A stretch of 64,000 bases of DNA from Rhodobacteraceae bacterium NBU2976 (GCA_023630215.1 JALPRQ010000001.1:1860001-1924000); one strand, 5' to 3'; numbered from the stretch's first letter, positions 28,052-35,562 are shown. Translations and numbers: made by a program. The notes: generated by a model not told the origin, from the sequence alone.

Positions 28052-28957
28052 TTACTCCACCCCTGAATGTGCGGCATGGGCGGCTTCGGCGACATCATCA
28101 CCCAGCACGTCCTTGTCCAGATATTTGTCGATACTGTCCTCGCCCTCGATATATTCCAGAAGCGAGCGCCAGAAATAGCATATCCCGTGGAAGAACATCA
28201 GCCCGGCAAAGGCAACCATCAGAATTTTGAACAGGATATAGGCGTCAAAGCCGTTGGGCGAAAATCCGATGGTCTCCACGTTCCAACGCAGCGCGCGGGC
28301 TTTTGGCAACAGTTTTTCCAACGTATCCGAAGCCGAGGGTTTGGGAACCACCAAATGCCGCCACATGAAGAACCAAGCATACATCCAGATCACGCTCATC
28401 AGCGGAAGGATGAAAAACAGGGATCCCAGCATATCAACGATCTTTTTACCGCGATGTTTCATCCCGGCGTAAAACAAGTCGACACGCACATGCCCGCCCT
28501 GAATGAACGTATACGAGACGCACAACGTGACCAACATGGCGTTATACAGCTTCAGCTCTTCGCCATACCAGCTAAGGTCTCGGGAAAAGGCGTATCCGAA
28601 CGGGCTTATGGTGATTTCCGAAACCCGGAAAATACGTTGCAGGAATACGATCAGGATTTGCTGGATCACCATGATCAGCCCGGCCCACGCAAAAAACCGG
28701 CCAATCGTGTTGGATACCGCTTCCATCCCGCGCACCACGCCCCACAGGAATTTGCGAAAGAACAAACCAAAGATCGTGATGACAATGACGATATCGATCA
28801 CCACAAACAGAAATTCGTGCGAGGCACCATAATACAAAAATTTGATGATCGCGGTCTTGTCCGACCAGTCCAACCATGTCCCGGGATGCGTTAACGCATA
28901 AAAGAGGTTCGCGAACCCCAGTCCGAGTTCGACAAAAAACTGCCAGATATAACTCAT
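28052..28957 (-). CDS. TRAP transporter small permease (DctQ)
   Basis: A 301-residue membrane protein, larger than the common 160-230. Helices start around YGASHEFLFVVIDIVIVITI, then an aromatic region, then FIQGGHVRVDLFYAGMKHRGKKIVD, quoted in part, the conserved DctQ motif with GHVRVD. The start at 28957 is MSYIWQF; the frame to 28975 adds six residues. It separates the binding protein and large permease as in TakPQM systems. An intervening hairpin upstream probably lowers its expression relative to the binding protein. Confidence 0.87.
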   Translation of the reverse strand: MSYIWQFFVELGLGFANLFYALTHPGTWLDWSDKTAIIKFLYYGASHEFLFVVIDIVIVITIFGLFFRKFLWGVVRGMEAVSNTIGRFFAWAGLIMVIQQILIVFLQRIFRVSEITISPFGYAFSRDLSWYGEELKLYNAMLVTLCVSYTFIQGGHVRVDLFYAGMKHRGKKIVDMLGSLFFILPLMSVIWMYAWFFMWRHLVVPKPSASDTLEKLLPKARALRWNVETIGFSPNGFDAYILFKILMVAFAGLMFFHGICYFWRSLLEYIEGEDSIDKYLDKDVLGDDVAEAAHAAHSGVE

Positions 28958-28978
28958 TGGTGCCAGTCCCCACAAAAA

Positions 28979-29005
28979 GACCCCACCCCGGTTGGGGATG
29001 GGGTC
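28979..29005 (-). terminator. Intra-operon hairpin between dctP and dctQ genes
   Basis: Read on the minus strand, GACCCCA and TGGGGTC pair, extended by CCCC/GGGG around loop AACC after one bulged T, followed by TTTTT. It lies 10 bases after the binding-protein stop and would let more binding protein be made than permease. Confidence 0.8.
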
Positions 29006-29015
29006 GTTTTACAGA

Positions 29016-30107
29016 TTAACGGTTGGCCAGAACGCGGTCGCGCTGGTTCACATAGTAACCGTCCGACTTCGAAATCCATGCCGAGGACGAGGCCATCGAG
29101 GCTTCGAAGCTGCCGCGAATACGTGCGAACAATTCGTCATCCATATATTCGTCCATAACCTCGGCCGAGGCACGACCGAACGCATCCCAAACGTCATCCG
29201 GGAACTGCAATGTCTGAACGCCCTGCGCCTGCAGACGCGACAGTGCGGCACCGTTGTTGGCCAGCGTCAGTGACAGGTTGTGATGCGTCGTTGCCATTGC
29301 GGCATTCTCGACAATCGCCTGTTGCGACGGTGTCAGGCTTTCAAAGACGTCACGGTTGAACGCCGCCGTCAGGCCCGAACCCGGCTCGTGGAAACCTGCT
29401 GTATAGTAGACTTTGGCCACTTCCTGGAAACCGGCACGTTCGTCAGCCCAAGGACCAACCCACTCCAGCCCGTCCAGCGCACCCGAGGACAATGCCTGAT
29501 ACAGCTCGCCACCCGGAATATTCTGAACGGACGCGCCCAGACGACCCAGCGCCTGACCACCAATGCCCGGCATACGATATTTCAAGCCATTGAAATCTTC
29601 GGCCGATTTGATTTCGGAACGGAACCAGCCGCCCGACTGTGAACCCGAGTTACCCGCCAGGAACGATTTCAATCCGAAAATCTCGCCCAGCTCGTCATGG
29701 AACTCTTTGCCGCCATCATGCTGATACCAGTTGGTCAGCTCCTGCGCCGTGCCACCAAACGGCACTGCGGTGAAATAGGCATAGCCCGGATGCTGGCCGA
29801 TATAGTAGTAATCAGCCGAGTGATAGATATCTGCCTGACCGGACGATACCGCATCAAAAACTTCCAGTGCACCAACCAGCTCACCCGGAGCTTTCTTGTC
29901 GATGGTCAGCTGTCCGTCGGTCATGGCCGTTACGGCCTCGGCAAAATAGACTGCCGCATCATCCAGAACCGCAAATCCGTGCGGCCAGGATGTCACCATG
30001 GTCAGGGTCCGATTGCCCTGCGCATACATAGGTGCCGCCAGCGTGGACGCGGCTGCTGCCGTTGCCCCACCGATTGCGGACTTTTTAAGGAAAGAACGAC
30101 GATCCAT
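29016..30107 (-). CDS. TRAP transporter substrate-binding protein, TakP-like, Tat-exported
   Basis: A 363-residue periplasmic binding protein. The N-terminus RRSFLKKSAIGG followed by an Ala-rich core ending APMYA is a twin-arginine signal. The mature part has TSWPHGF, then YRMPGIGGQALGRLG and GALDGLEWVGPWADE, motifs I associate with the TakP group that binds 2-oxoacids or lactate. It is the first gene of the P-Q-M operon; GGGAGG lies just upstream of its ATG at 30107. Substrate class is a family inference. Confidence 0.88.
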   Translation of the reverse strand: MDRRSFLKKSAIGGATAAAASTLAAPMYAQGNRTLTMVTSWPHGFAVLDDAAVYFAEAVTAMTDGQLTIDKKAPGELVGALEVFDAVSSGQADIYHSADYYYIGQHPGYAYFTAVPFGGTAQELTNWYQHDGGKEFHDELGEIFGLKSFLAGNSGSQSGGWFRSEIKSAEDFNGLKYRMPGIGGQALGRLGASVQNIPGGELYQALSSGALDGLEWVGPWADERAGFQEVAKVYYTAGFHEPGSGLTAAFNRDVFESLTPSQQAIVENAAMATTHHNLSLTLANNGAALSRLQAQGVQTLQFPDDVWDAFGRASAEVMDEYMDDELFARIRGSFEASMASSSAWISKSDGYYVNQRDRVLANR

Positions 30108-30379
30108 AAATAACCTCCCAATAGTCGTTATTCGCCTGCCAAAACAGGTCTCGTAGAGCGACTACGTTAAAGCAGAGCTTTCGTTATGCAATGGTTTTTT
30201 CCCACTATTGTTGCGTCAACCCGCCGCGGAACGGAAAAAAATCAGTTTCACATCGCTTTTGATTGAATGGGGCGTAAAATATACCCCAAATACCGTATTT
30301 TATTTCATAGCTAAATTAACTCGCGTAATTTTCTTACGTTTTCTGGGGATGTTTTTGTAATTTAATTCACTTTCAATGG
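30108..30379. other. Intergenic region between TRAP operon and ilv leader
   Basis: An AT-rich region holding the promoters of two divergent operons. Only the ilv promoter (30380-30408) was recognised. No gene or RNA structure was seen in the rest. Confidence 0.5.
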
Positions 30380-30408
30380 TTGACCTTCTTAGAATCGCCT
30401 TTTATGTA
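30380..30408 (+). promoter_or_regulatory. Probable sigma-70 promoter of the ilv operon
   Basis: TTGACC (30380-30385), a 17-base spacer, then TATGTA (30403-30408). A start about 7 bases on would fall at 30415-30416, exactly the ATG of the leader peptide, so the message may be leaderless. Confidence 0.6.
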
Positions 30409-30415
30409 ACTCAGC

Positions 30416-30463
30416 ATGAAAACGAACAACGTCATCATCGTGGTGCTTATGCAGGCGCATTAA
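30416..30463 (+). CDS. ilvL: ilv operon leader peptide
   Basis: A 15-codon ORF, MKTNNVIIVVLMQAH, with Val-Ile-Ile-Val-Val-Leu in a row, the composition of branched-chain amino acid attenuator peptides. No ribosome site precedes it and the ATG sits at the predicted transcription start, so it may be translated leaderless, as is known for trpL in some alphaproteobacteria. Its stop codon overlaps the left arm of a 7-bp stem (GCGCATT 30455-30461 with AATGCGC 30486-30492), next to the terminator hairpin. A ribosome stalled at the Val/Ile codons would change folding and permit ilvB transcription. Confidence 0.8.
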   Translation: MKTNNVIIVVLMQAH

Positions 30464-30492
30464 CCGAACGGGAAACCGAACGGCGAATGCGC

Positions 30493-30517
30493 GACCCCCA
30501 ATTTCGGGGGTTTTTTT
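30493..30517 (+). terminator. Attenuator terminator before ilvB
   Basis: ACCCCC pairs with GGGGGT (30494-30511) around a short loop and is followed by a run of seven T. It lies 30 bases after the leader-peptide stop and 33 before ilvB, the usual place for a transcription attenuator. Confidence 0.82.
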
Positions 30518-30549
30518 ATGGCAACACGACCAAATTGGAGAGAAGACAG

Positions 30550-32304
30550 ATGGCCCGCAAAATGACCGGCGCACAAATGGTAGTTCAGGCACTGAAGGAT
30601 CAGGGCGTGGACACGGTGTTTGGATATCCGGGCGGCGCTGTCCTACCGATTTACGACGAGATTTTTCAGCAAAACGAGATCAAGCATATTCTGGTCCGTC
30701 ACGAACAGGGCGCAACACACGCTGCCGAAGGCTATGCGCGCTCCACCGGCAAGCCGGGCGTTGTTTTGGTGACCTCGGGCCCCGGGGCAACGAACGCAGT
30801 TACCGGTATGACCGATGCCCTGATGGATTCCATCCCGATGGTTGTTTTGTCCGGGCAGGTCCCGACCTTCTTGATTGGCAATGACGCGTTTCAGGAAGCC
30901 GACACGGTTGGCATCACCCGCCCCTGCACCAAACATAACTGGCTGGTCAAGGATACGGAAAAGCTGTCTGAAACCATCCATCAGGCCTTTCATGTCGCGA
31001 CCTCGGGCCGCCCCGGTCCAGTTTTGGTGGACATTCCAAAGGATGTGCAGTTCGCCGATGGCACCTACAAAGGCAAGCCGGACACCAATACCAGCCATTA
31101 TCAACCTCGCACCAAGGGTGATGCGGACGCGATCCTTGCCGCGGTTGAAGCGCTGGAAAAAGCCAAGCGGCCGATCATTTATTCCGGCGGCGGTGTCATT
31201 AATTCCGGCACCCATGCCAGCGCGGCCTTGCGCGCGCTGACTGATGGCACCGGCTTTCCGATCACCTCTACCCTGATGGGTCTCGGGGCCTATCCGGCAT
31301 CCGGCAAATCCTGGCTGGGCATGTTGGGGATGCACGGAACGTACGAAGCCAACATGGCGATGCATGGCTGCGACTATATGCTATGCGTCGGCGCACGTTT
31401 CGACGACCGGATCACCGGCCGCGTCGATGCGTTCAGCCCGAACAGCTTCAAGGTGCATATCGATATTGACCCCTCCTCGATCAACAAGATCATTCATGTT
31501 GATGTTCCGATTGTCGGGGACACAGGGTCCGTACTCGAAGATATTCTGACCTTGTGGAAAGAGCGTGGCAGCAAAACCAATTCCGAAGGAATTGCCAAAT
31601 GGTGGCAACAGATCGCGGAATGGAAAAAGGTTGATTGCCTGCGCTACAACGCCTCAAAGACGACCATCAAGCCGCAATATGCCCTGCAGCGTCTGGAAGC
31701 GCTGACCAAGAAATACGACCGCTACATCACGACCGAAGTCGGTCAGCATCAAATGTGGGCGGCGCAATTCCTGGGTTTCGAAGATCCGCATCGCTGGATG
31801 ACGTCGGGCGGATTGGGGACCATGGGATATGGCTTCCCGGCCTCGATCGGGGTGCAGATCGCACATCCCGACAGTCTGGTCATCAACGTCGCGGGCGAAG
31901 CCTCGTGGCTGATGAACATGCAGGAAATGGGCACCGCCGTGCAATATAACCTGCCCGTGAAACAGTTCATCCTGAACAATGAACGCCTCGGCATGGTGCG
32001 CCAATGGCAGCAATTGCTGCATGGCGAGCGGTATTCCCACAGTTGGTCGGAATCCCTGCCTGATTTCGTCAAGCTGGCCGACGCGTTTGGCGCAAAGGGG
32101 ATTTTGTGCACGGACCCGGCGGATCTTGATGATGCCATCATGGAGATGATCACCTATGACGGCCCTGTCATTTTCGATTGTCTGGTCGAAAAGCACGAAA
32201 ACTGCTTCCCGATGATCCCGTCGGGTAAGGCCCATAATGACATGCTGTTGGGCGAAGCCTCAACAGACGGCGCGATTACGGGCGCTGGCGGCGCGCTGGT
32301 TTAA
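30550..32304 (+). CDS. ilvB: Acetolactate synthase large subunit
   Basis: The ThDP-dependent catalytic subunit making acetolactate or acetohydroxybutyrate for Val, Leu and Ile. The 584 residues contain the ThDP catalytic Glu in VRHEQGATHAAEGYAR, FAD-region motifs, and the ThDP-binding stretch GLGTMGYGFPASIG with VAGEASWLMNMQE. The usual GDGS there reads GEAS, worth noting because this is the Mg-binding GDG position. The start at 30550 has GGAGAG 9 bases upstream; the frame extends through the attenuator only by chance. The regulatory subunit gene follows after one intervening gene. Confidence 0.93.
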   Translation: MARKMTGAQMVVQALKDQGVDTVFGYPGGAVLPIYDEIFQQNEIKHILVRHEQGATHAAEGYARSTGKPGVVLVTSGPGATNAVTGMTDALMDSIPMVVLSGQVPTFLIGNDAFQEADTVGITRPCTKHNWLVKDTEKLSETIHQAFHVATSGRPGPVLVDIPKDVQFADGTYKGKPDTNTSHYQPRTKGDADAILAAVEALEKAKRPIIYSGGGVINSGTHASAALRALTDGTGFPITSTLMGLGAYPASGKSWLGMLGMHGTYEANMAMHGCDYMLCVGARFDDRITGRVDAFSPNSFKVHIDIDPSSINKIIHVDVPIVGDTGSVLEDILTLWKERGSKTNSEGIAKWWQQIAEWKKVDCLRYNASKTTIKPQYALQRLEALTKKYDRYITTEVGQHQMWAAQFLGFEDPHRWMTSGGLGTMGYGFPASIGVQIAHPDSLVINVAGEASWLMNMQEMGTAVQYNLPVKQFILNNERLGMVRQWQQLLHGERYSHSWSESLPDFVKLADAFGAKGILCTDPADLDDAIMEMITYDGPVIFDCLVEKHENCFPMIPSGKAHNDMLLGEASTDGAITGAGGALV

Positions 32305-32321
32305 GGAAACCTGACAAGATC

Positions 32322-33068
32322 ATGAAACCCCTCATCTATTTCAGTTACGGCATGACCAAATCGGCCAGCACATACGCTTACCGACTGCTTTGGCTGGCGC
32401 TGGAGGATGCGGGGTTTCCTCAACCCAAATTGCCAGCCGATCTGGTTGATCCGTCACATAGCGTGAATTTCATTGGCCATTTGACCCCGGATCAGATCGA
32501 CAGACTCTGCGACATAGCACGCACTCGCGGCTACCCGCTTCTGGTCAAAACCCATTCCAGCCCCGATCCCGGCATGATCCCCCTGCTCCAACGCGGCGAA
32601 GCGGTCGGTTGTGCCATTTACCGCGATCCGCGCGATATCAGCCTTTCCATGCTGGATCACGGCGCGAAAGCCCGGCGCAAGGGGCACTGGGCCTTCAAGG
32701 AATATGAAACGATTGATGATACCTTGCCATCCCTTCGCGGGCAGCTAACTTGCCTTGAAAAATGGCTTAAGCTTCCAAACATCCGCCCGATCCGCTATCA
32801 GGATGTTGTCTTTGATACCGCGAATGTGCTTCACGGCATGGCCGCTCAACTTAACCTGAACCTCTCGCCCGATGCGGTGATCAAAAAGACCCAGAATCGC
32901 AAATATATCCAGTTCAACAAAGGTCTACATAACCGGTATCTTGAACAGATGCCGCTAGACAACAGTCGCGCTATTGCGACCGAATTTCAGCCGCTGCTGG
33001 ACATGATCTATCATCTGCCCACGCAGTCCCCCGCTCTCGCCCCCGACGCGCAACTGCGCCAAACTTGA
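32322..33068 (+). CDS. Sulfotransferase-like protein inside the ilv operon
   Basis: A 248-residue protein with the two PAPS-binding patterns of sulfotransferases: an N-terminal P-loop-like GMTKSASTYAYRLL (around residues 10-23) after a beta strand, and YRDPRDISLSML (3'-phosphate site). Sulfotransferases move sulfate from PAPS to hydroxyls or amines of sugars, lipids or small molecules. It begins 17 bases after ilvB and ends 10 before ilvH, so it shares their attenuator control. The acceptor is unknown. An insertion into an ancestral ilvB-ilvH pair is likely, yet no scar is visible. Confidence 0.78.
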   Translation: MKPLIYFSYGMTKSASTYAYRLLWLALEDAGFPQPKLPADLVDPSHSVNFIGHLTPDQIDRLCDIARTRGYPLLVKTHSSPDPGMIPLLQRGEAVGCAIYRDPRDISLSMLDHGAKARRKGHWAFKEYETIDDTLPSLRGQLTCLEKWLKLPNIRPIRYQDVVFDTANVLHGMAAQLNLNLSPDAVIKKTQNRKYIQFNKGLHNRYLEQMPLDNSRAIATEFQPLLDMIYHLPTQSPALAPDAQLRQT

Positions 33069-33078
33069 AGGTGTCACC

Positions 33079-33639
33079 ATGAATGCATTGCATATCAAGA
33101 AAGGGTCCTCGCGCAAAAGCGCCTATGACCTCAAAAACCCCCTCGGCGATATCGTCGAAACGCACACCTTGGCCGTGATCGTCGATAACGAGGCCGGTGT
33201 ACTGGCCCGCGTCATCGGGTTATTTTCGGGGCGTGGCTACAATATCGACAGCTTGACCGTCGCGGAAACGGATCACGAGGGGCATCGCTCCCGCATCACG
33301 ATTGTTACAACTGGAACCCCTGCTGTCATCGAACAGATCAAGGCCCAGTTGGGTCGGCTTGTTCCGGTCCACGACGTGCATGACCTGACGGTCGAAGGCC
33401 GTGCCGTGGAACGTGAACTGGCCATGATCAAGGTTGCCGGGACCGGCGATAAACGGGTCGAAGCCATGCGCCTTGCCGATATCTTTCGCGCCAACGTTGT
33501 CGACAGCACATTGGAATCCTTTGTGTTTGAAATCACCGGCACGTCAGAAAAAGTTGATGCCTTCATCGACCTGATGCGCCCTCTCGGCTTGACGGATATC
33601 GCACGCACCGGCGTGGCAGCCATGGCGCGCGGCACCTAA
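33079..33639 (+). CDS. ilvH: Acetolactate synthase small (regulatory) subunit
   Basis: The 186-residue regulatory subunit gives valine feedback control and full activity to IlvB. The N-terminal ACT domain reads THTLAVIVDNEAGVLARVIGLFSGRGYNIDSLTV (quoted in part), followed by a second ACT-like half with RELAMIKVAG. Length is normal for a short-form subunit. It is separated from ilvB by a sulfotransferase-like gene and followed by another 14 bases later. Confidence 0.95.
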   Translation: MNALHIKKGSSRKSAYDLKNPLGDIVETHTLAVIVDNEAGVLARVIGLFSGRGYNIDSLTVAETDHEGHRSRITIVTTGTPAVIEQIKAQLGRLVPVHDVHDLTVEGRAVERELAMIKVAGTGDKRVEAMRLADIFRANVVDSTLESFVFEITGTSEKVDAFIDLMRPLGLTDIARTGVAAMARGT

Positions 33640-33653
33640 AGGGATAGGAGAGC

Positions 33654-34508
33654 ATGACGCAATCCGCCCCTTGGAACTTTATCATACAGTACCAATCCCG
33701 CGAGGGCAGCTCTGCAATTATCAATTTGCTCAGCAGGCAAAACGGGGTGCGCGTCCCGGTTTTTGAAGAACTCGATCCCTATTTGTATCAGACGCATCAT
33801 GACAATTCTGCATTGCTCAGCATCTTGTCCGGCGTATTGAACACAGGCACATATCCGCATTCGTCGCGTCATCCAAACGCCATTGCCCCGATAGATGACT
33901 CGGACGTGTTTCAGTCTGTCGGGTTCAAATGGCGCTTGTTTGGGTCCCGGTTTCGCCTGGCACGATTGTTCAAGCGGTTTCGCGTGAAACTGTTTATTTT
34001 GACACGTCGCGACTTTGCTGAACATGTGGCATCAACCTATTTTCACCTCGTGGCTTCCAATATGGAAACTGACAAAAAAATCGGTTCCTTTCCACAATTT
34101 GCCACCCTGTCCGCGACGGACACCCACGACGAACTTCGACGCAAATCCTATTCCGACATCACCGTGCCTCTTGATCGGCGCAAACTGTTCGGTTCAGCCA
34201 TACGACGTCTTCGCCTTAAATGGAGACAGGCGAATTCCAGTTTGATTTTCAAATTGTACAAGGTTCCCGTCCACCAAATCTATTACGAAGATTTTCGCGA
34301 CAATCCGGTCCAGTTTCTCCAAGATTTTATGGCTGAAATTGGCGTCGAACCAACAGAATCCCTGGAAACAGAATCGGATTTCAAACGGGTATTTTCCAAC
34401 AGGCATCAGGATAGGATCGAAAATTCCGCCGATGCATTCGGGGCTTGGTGGTTTCGCGCGCTTGACCGCTTTCATACGTTTTGTCGTTGGCGGATTGATC
34501 ATTTCTAA
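33654..34508 (+). CDS. Second sulfotransferase-like protein, after ilvH
   Basis: A 284-residue protein that differs from the one between ilvB and ilvH. The N-terminal FIIQYQSREGSSAIINLL resembles the 5'-phosphosulfate loop, LFILTRRDFAEHVASTY the 3'-phosphate site, and VPVHQIYYEDFRDNPVQFL the late conserved motif of Stf0 or carbohydrate sulfotransferases. The ATG at 33654 has AGGAGAG 4 bases upstream and follows ilvH by 14 bases. The C-terminus is basic and aromatic. Its base composition is a little more AT-rich than the ilv genes. Acceptor unknown. Confidence 0.72.
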   Translation: MTQSAPWNFIIQYQSREGSSAIINLLSRQNGVRVPVFEELDPYLYQTHHDNSALLSILSGVLNTGTYPHSSRHPNAIAPIDDSDVFQSVGFKWRLFGSRFRLARLFKRFRVKLFILTRRDFAEHVASTYFHLVASNMETDKKIGSFPQFATLSATDTHDELRRKSYSDITVPLDRRKLFGSAIRRLRLKWRQANSSLIFKLYKVPVHQIYYEDFRDNPVQFLQDFMAEIGVEPTESLETESDFKRVFSNRHQDRIENSADAFGAWWFRALDRFHTFCRWRIDHF

Positions 34509-34539
34509 AAGAAAAACGGGGGATGGAAAACCACCCCCC
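34507..34539 (-). terminator. Rho-independent terminator for the nrdJ transcript
   Basis: On the minus strand GGGGGGTGG and CCATCCCCC pair (one G-U) around a TTTT loop, followed by GTTTTTCTTTT. It is about 100 bases beyond the last gene of the nrdJ unit and overlaps the end of the convergent sulfotransferase gene. Confidence 0.85.
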
Positions 34540-34600
34540 AGTTTCGCAAGTCAGGCTCATCATTATACCGCTCGGTTTATTGCCTGCGGCCTGATTGCAA

Positions 34601-34629
34601 GGAGGTCACCCAGCAGATAGGTCACCTCC
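34601..34629. repeat. Short imperfect inverted repeat in the tail of the nrdJ cassette
   Basis: GGAGGTCACC (34601-34610) and GGTCACCTCC (34620-34629) pair with one mismatch around a 9-base loop. No T-run follows on either strand. It lies 13 bases beyond the stop of the tail-copy gene and might be a secondary RNA stop or a recombination remnant. Confidence 0.5.
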
Positions 34630-34641
34630 CCCTGTCTGCAT

Positions 34642-34764
34642 TCAGCTACACCCGGACGTACCGCCGCAGGTGTTGCATTTCATGCAGGTTCCGTTGCGCA
34701 CCAGCGTGAAGTTGCCGCATTCGCCACAAGGATCGCCCTCGTAACCCTGCATCTTCGCTTTGGT
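34642..34764. repeat. Direct repeat copy A of the nrdJ 3' end
   Basis: A 123-bp copy of 35440-35562 at an offset of 798 bp, with four mismatches. The left edge is exactly the stop codon. The sequence beyond this copy leads to the strong nrdJ-strand terminator, so this probably marks the original end of nrdJ. Confidence 0.9.
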
Positions 34765-34803
34765 ACCGATATCAATAAAAAACTTCGTCTTAGTTGAACT
34801 CAT
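34642..34803 (-). CDS. 53-residue protein carrying a free copy of the NrdJ C-terminal tail
   Basis: The protein starts MSSTKTKFFIDIG and then repeats the last 40 residues of NrdJ exactly, including [16 protein letters not shown] and the terminal SGCS. In class II RNRs this cysteine-rich tail shuttles reducing equivalents to the active site or binds zinc. The ATG overlaps the stop of the peptidase gene (ATGA), so translation is coupled. Its tail DNA is 119/123 identical to the nrdJ end, with all four changes synonymous. It could be a redox partner, an inhibitor or decoy of NrdJ, or a remnant of integration. Never tested, to my knowledge. Confidence 0.6.
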   Translation of the reverse strand: MSSTKTKFFIDIGTKAKMQGYEGDPCGECGNFTLVRNGTCMKCNTCGGTSGCS

Positions 34804-35429
34804 AAGGTGACTCTCGGATGTTGTTTTTTGGGTGCATTTAGTCGCTTCTTAAACTCCGGCAATCGAACCATATTATAAGCCTTCTCTACATATGATCGTT
34901 CAGCATGCGCCATTTTCGCTAATCTTTGAGGCGTCAAACTGTCGTCCAATAGAGAAATTCCACATTGAAAAAACACCGCCGCATAGTTTGCTTCCAACTC
35001 CAATTCATTCTGCGGTAATATTGAATATCCACTCGGAAGCTTTTCCATTTTGAAGTTGAGTATTTTGGCGTGTTTCTCATGATGGCGCAGCATCAAGTGA
35101 CCAATTTCATGGGCGATGATGGTATTGTATAACCCATTACCGGCATTGGCCTTATCCAGAAACCTTTGATCCATTGAAAAAACGATTGAGTCTTCAAACG
35201 CTAACACTCCAACTTTTTTTCTGAAGTCTAACTTTGGGTCAGTTTTGAAGGTTTTCACTCTAAATGGATACGGATCGTAGTCACCTAGGTCTTCTGACTG
35301 CTCCCGCAAGAAGTCACCCATTAGAAAGAACTCACCATCTTCATAACGGTATCGACGGACAGAAATCGCCTCCGAGAAAATCTCGACAGCTCTTTCGACA
35401 CTGAGGATTGGAGGCTTTTTCTTTTTCAT
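34800..35429 (-). CDS. ImmA/IrrE-type zinc metallopeptidase downstream of nrdJ
   Basis: A 209-residue protein with zinc-peptidase motif HEIGH at residues 107-111 and a downstream Glu-rich NELELEANYAA (142-150) supplying the third ligand. This is the ImmA/IrrE (COG2856) pattern; such peptidases often cleave repressors or antitoxins. The ATG at 35429 has GAGAA 7 bases upstream; a GTG at 35435 is an alternative. It starts about 10 bases after the nrdJ stop and overlaps the tail-copy gene by four bases. The gene is clearly AT-richer than its surroundings (about 40 percent GC in a sampled stretch), so it is probably acquired. No XRE partner is present. Confidence 0.8.
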   Translation of the reverse strand: MKKKKPPILSVERAVEIFSEAISVRRYRYEDGEFFLMGDFLREQSEDLGDYDPYPFRVKTFKTDPKLDFRKKVGVLAFEDSIVFSMDQRFLDKANAGNGLYNTIIAHEIGHLMLRHHEKHAKILNFKMEKLPSGYSILPQNELELEANYAAVFFQCGISLLDDSLTPQRLAKMAHAERSYVEKAYNMVRLPEFKKRLNAPKKQHPRVTL

Positions 35430-35439
35430 CTTCACGTTC

Positions 35440-35562
35440 TCAGCTACACCCGGACGTACCGCCGCAGGTGTTGCATTTCATGCAGGTTCCGTTGCGCACC
35501 AGCGTAAAGTTACCGCATTCGCCACAAGGATCCCCCTCGTAGCCCTGCATCTTCGCTTTGGT
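35440..35562. repeat. Direct repeat copy B, end of the functional nrdJ
   Basis: The 3' end of nrdJ, matching copy A at 34642-34764 in 119 of 123 positions. Codon differences are GGC/GGT, GGG/GGC, GGT/GGC and TTT/TTC, all silent. Confidence 0.9.

Noticed and set aside
34642-35562. A prophage or ICE at the nrdJ end
   Set aside because: No integrase, relaxase, replication or structural gene is present; the insert is only about 0.8 kb.
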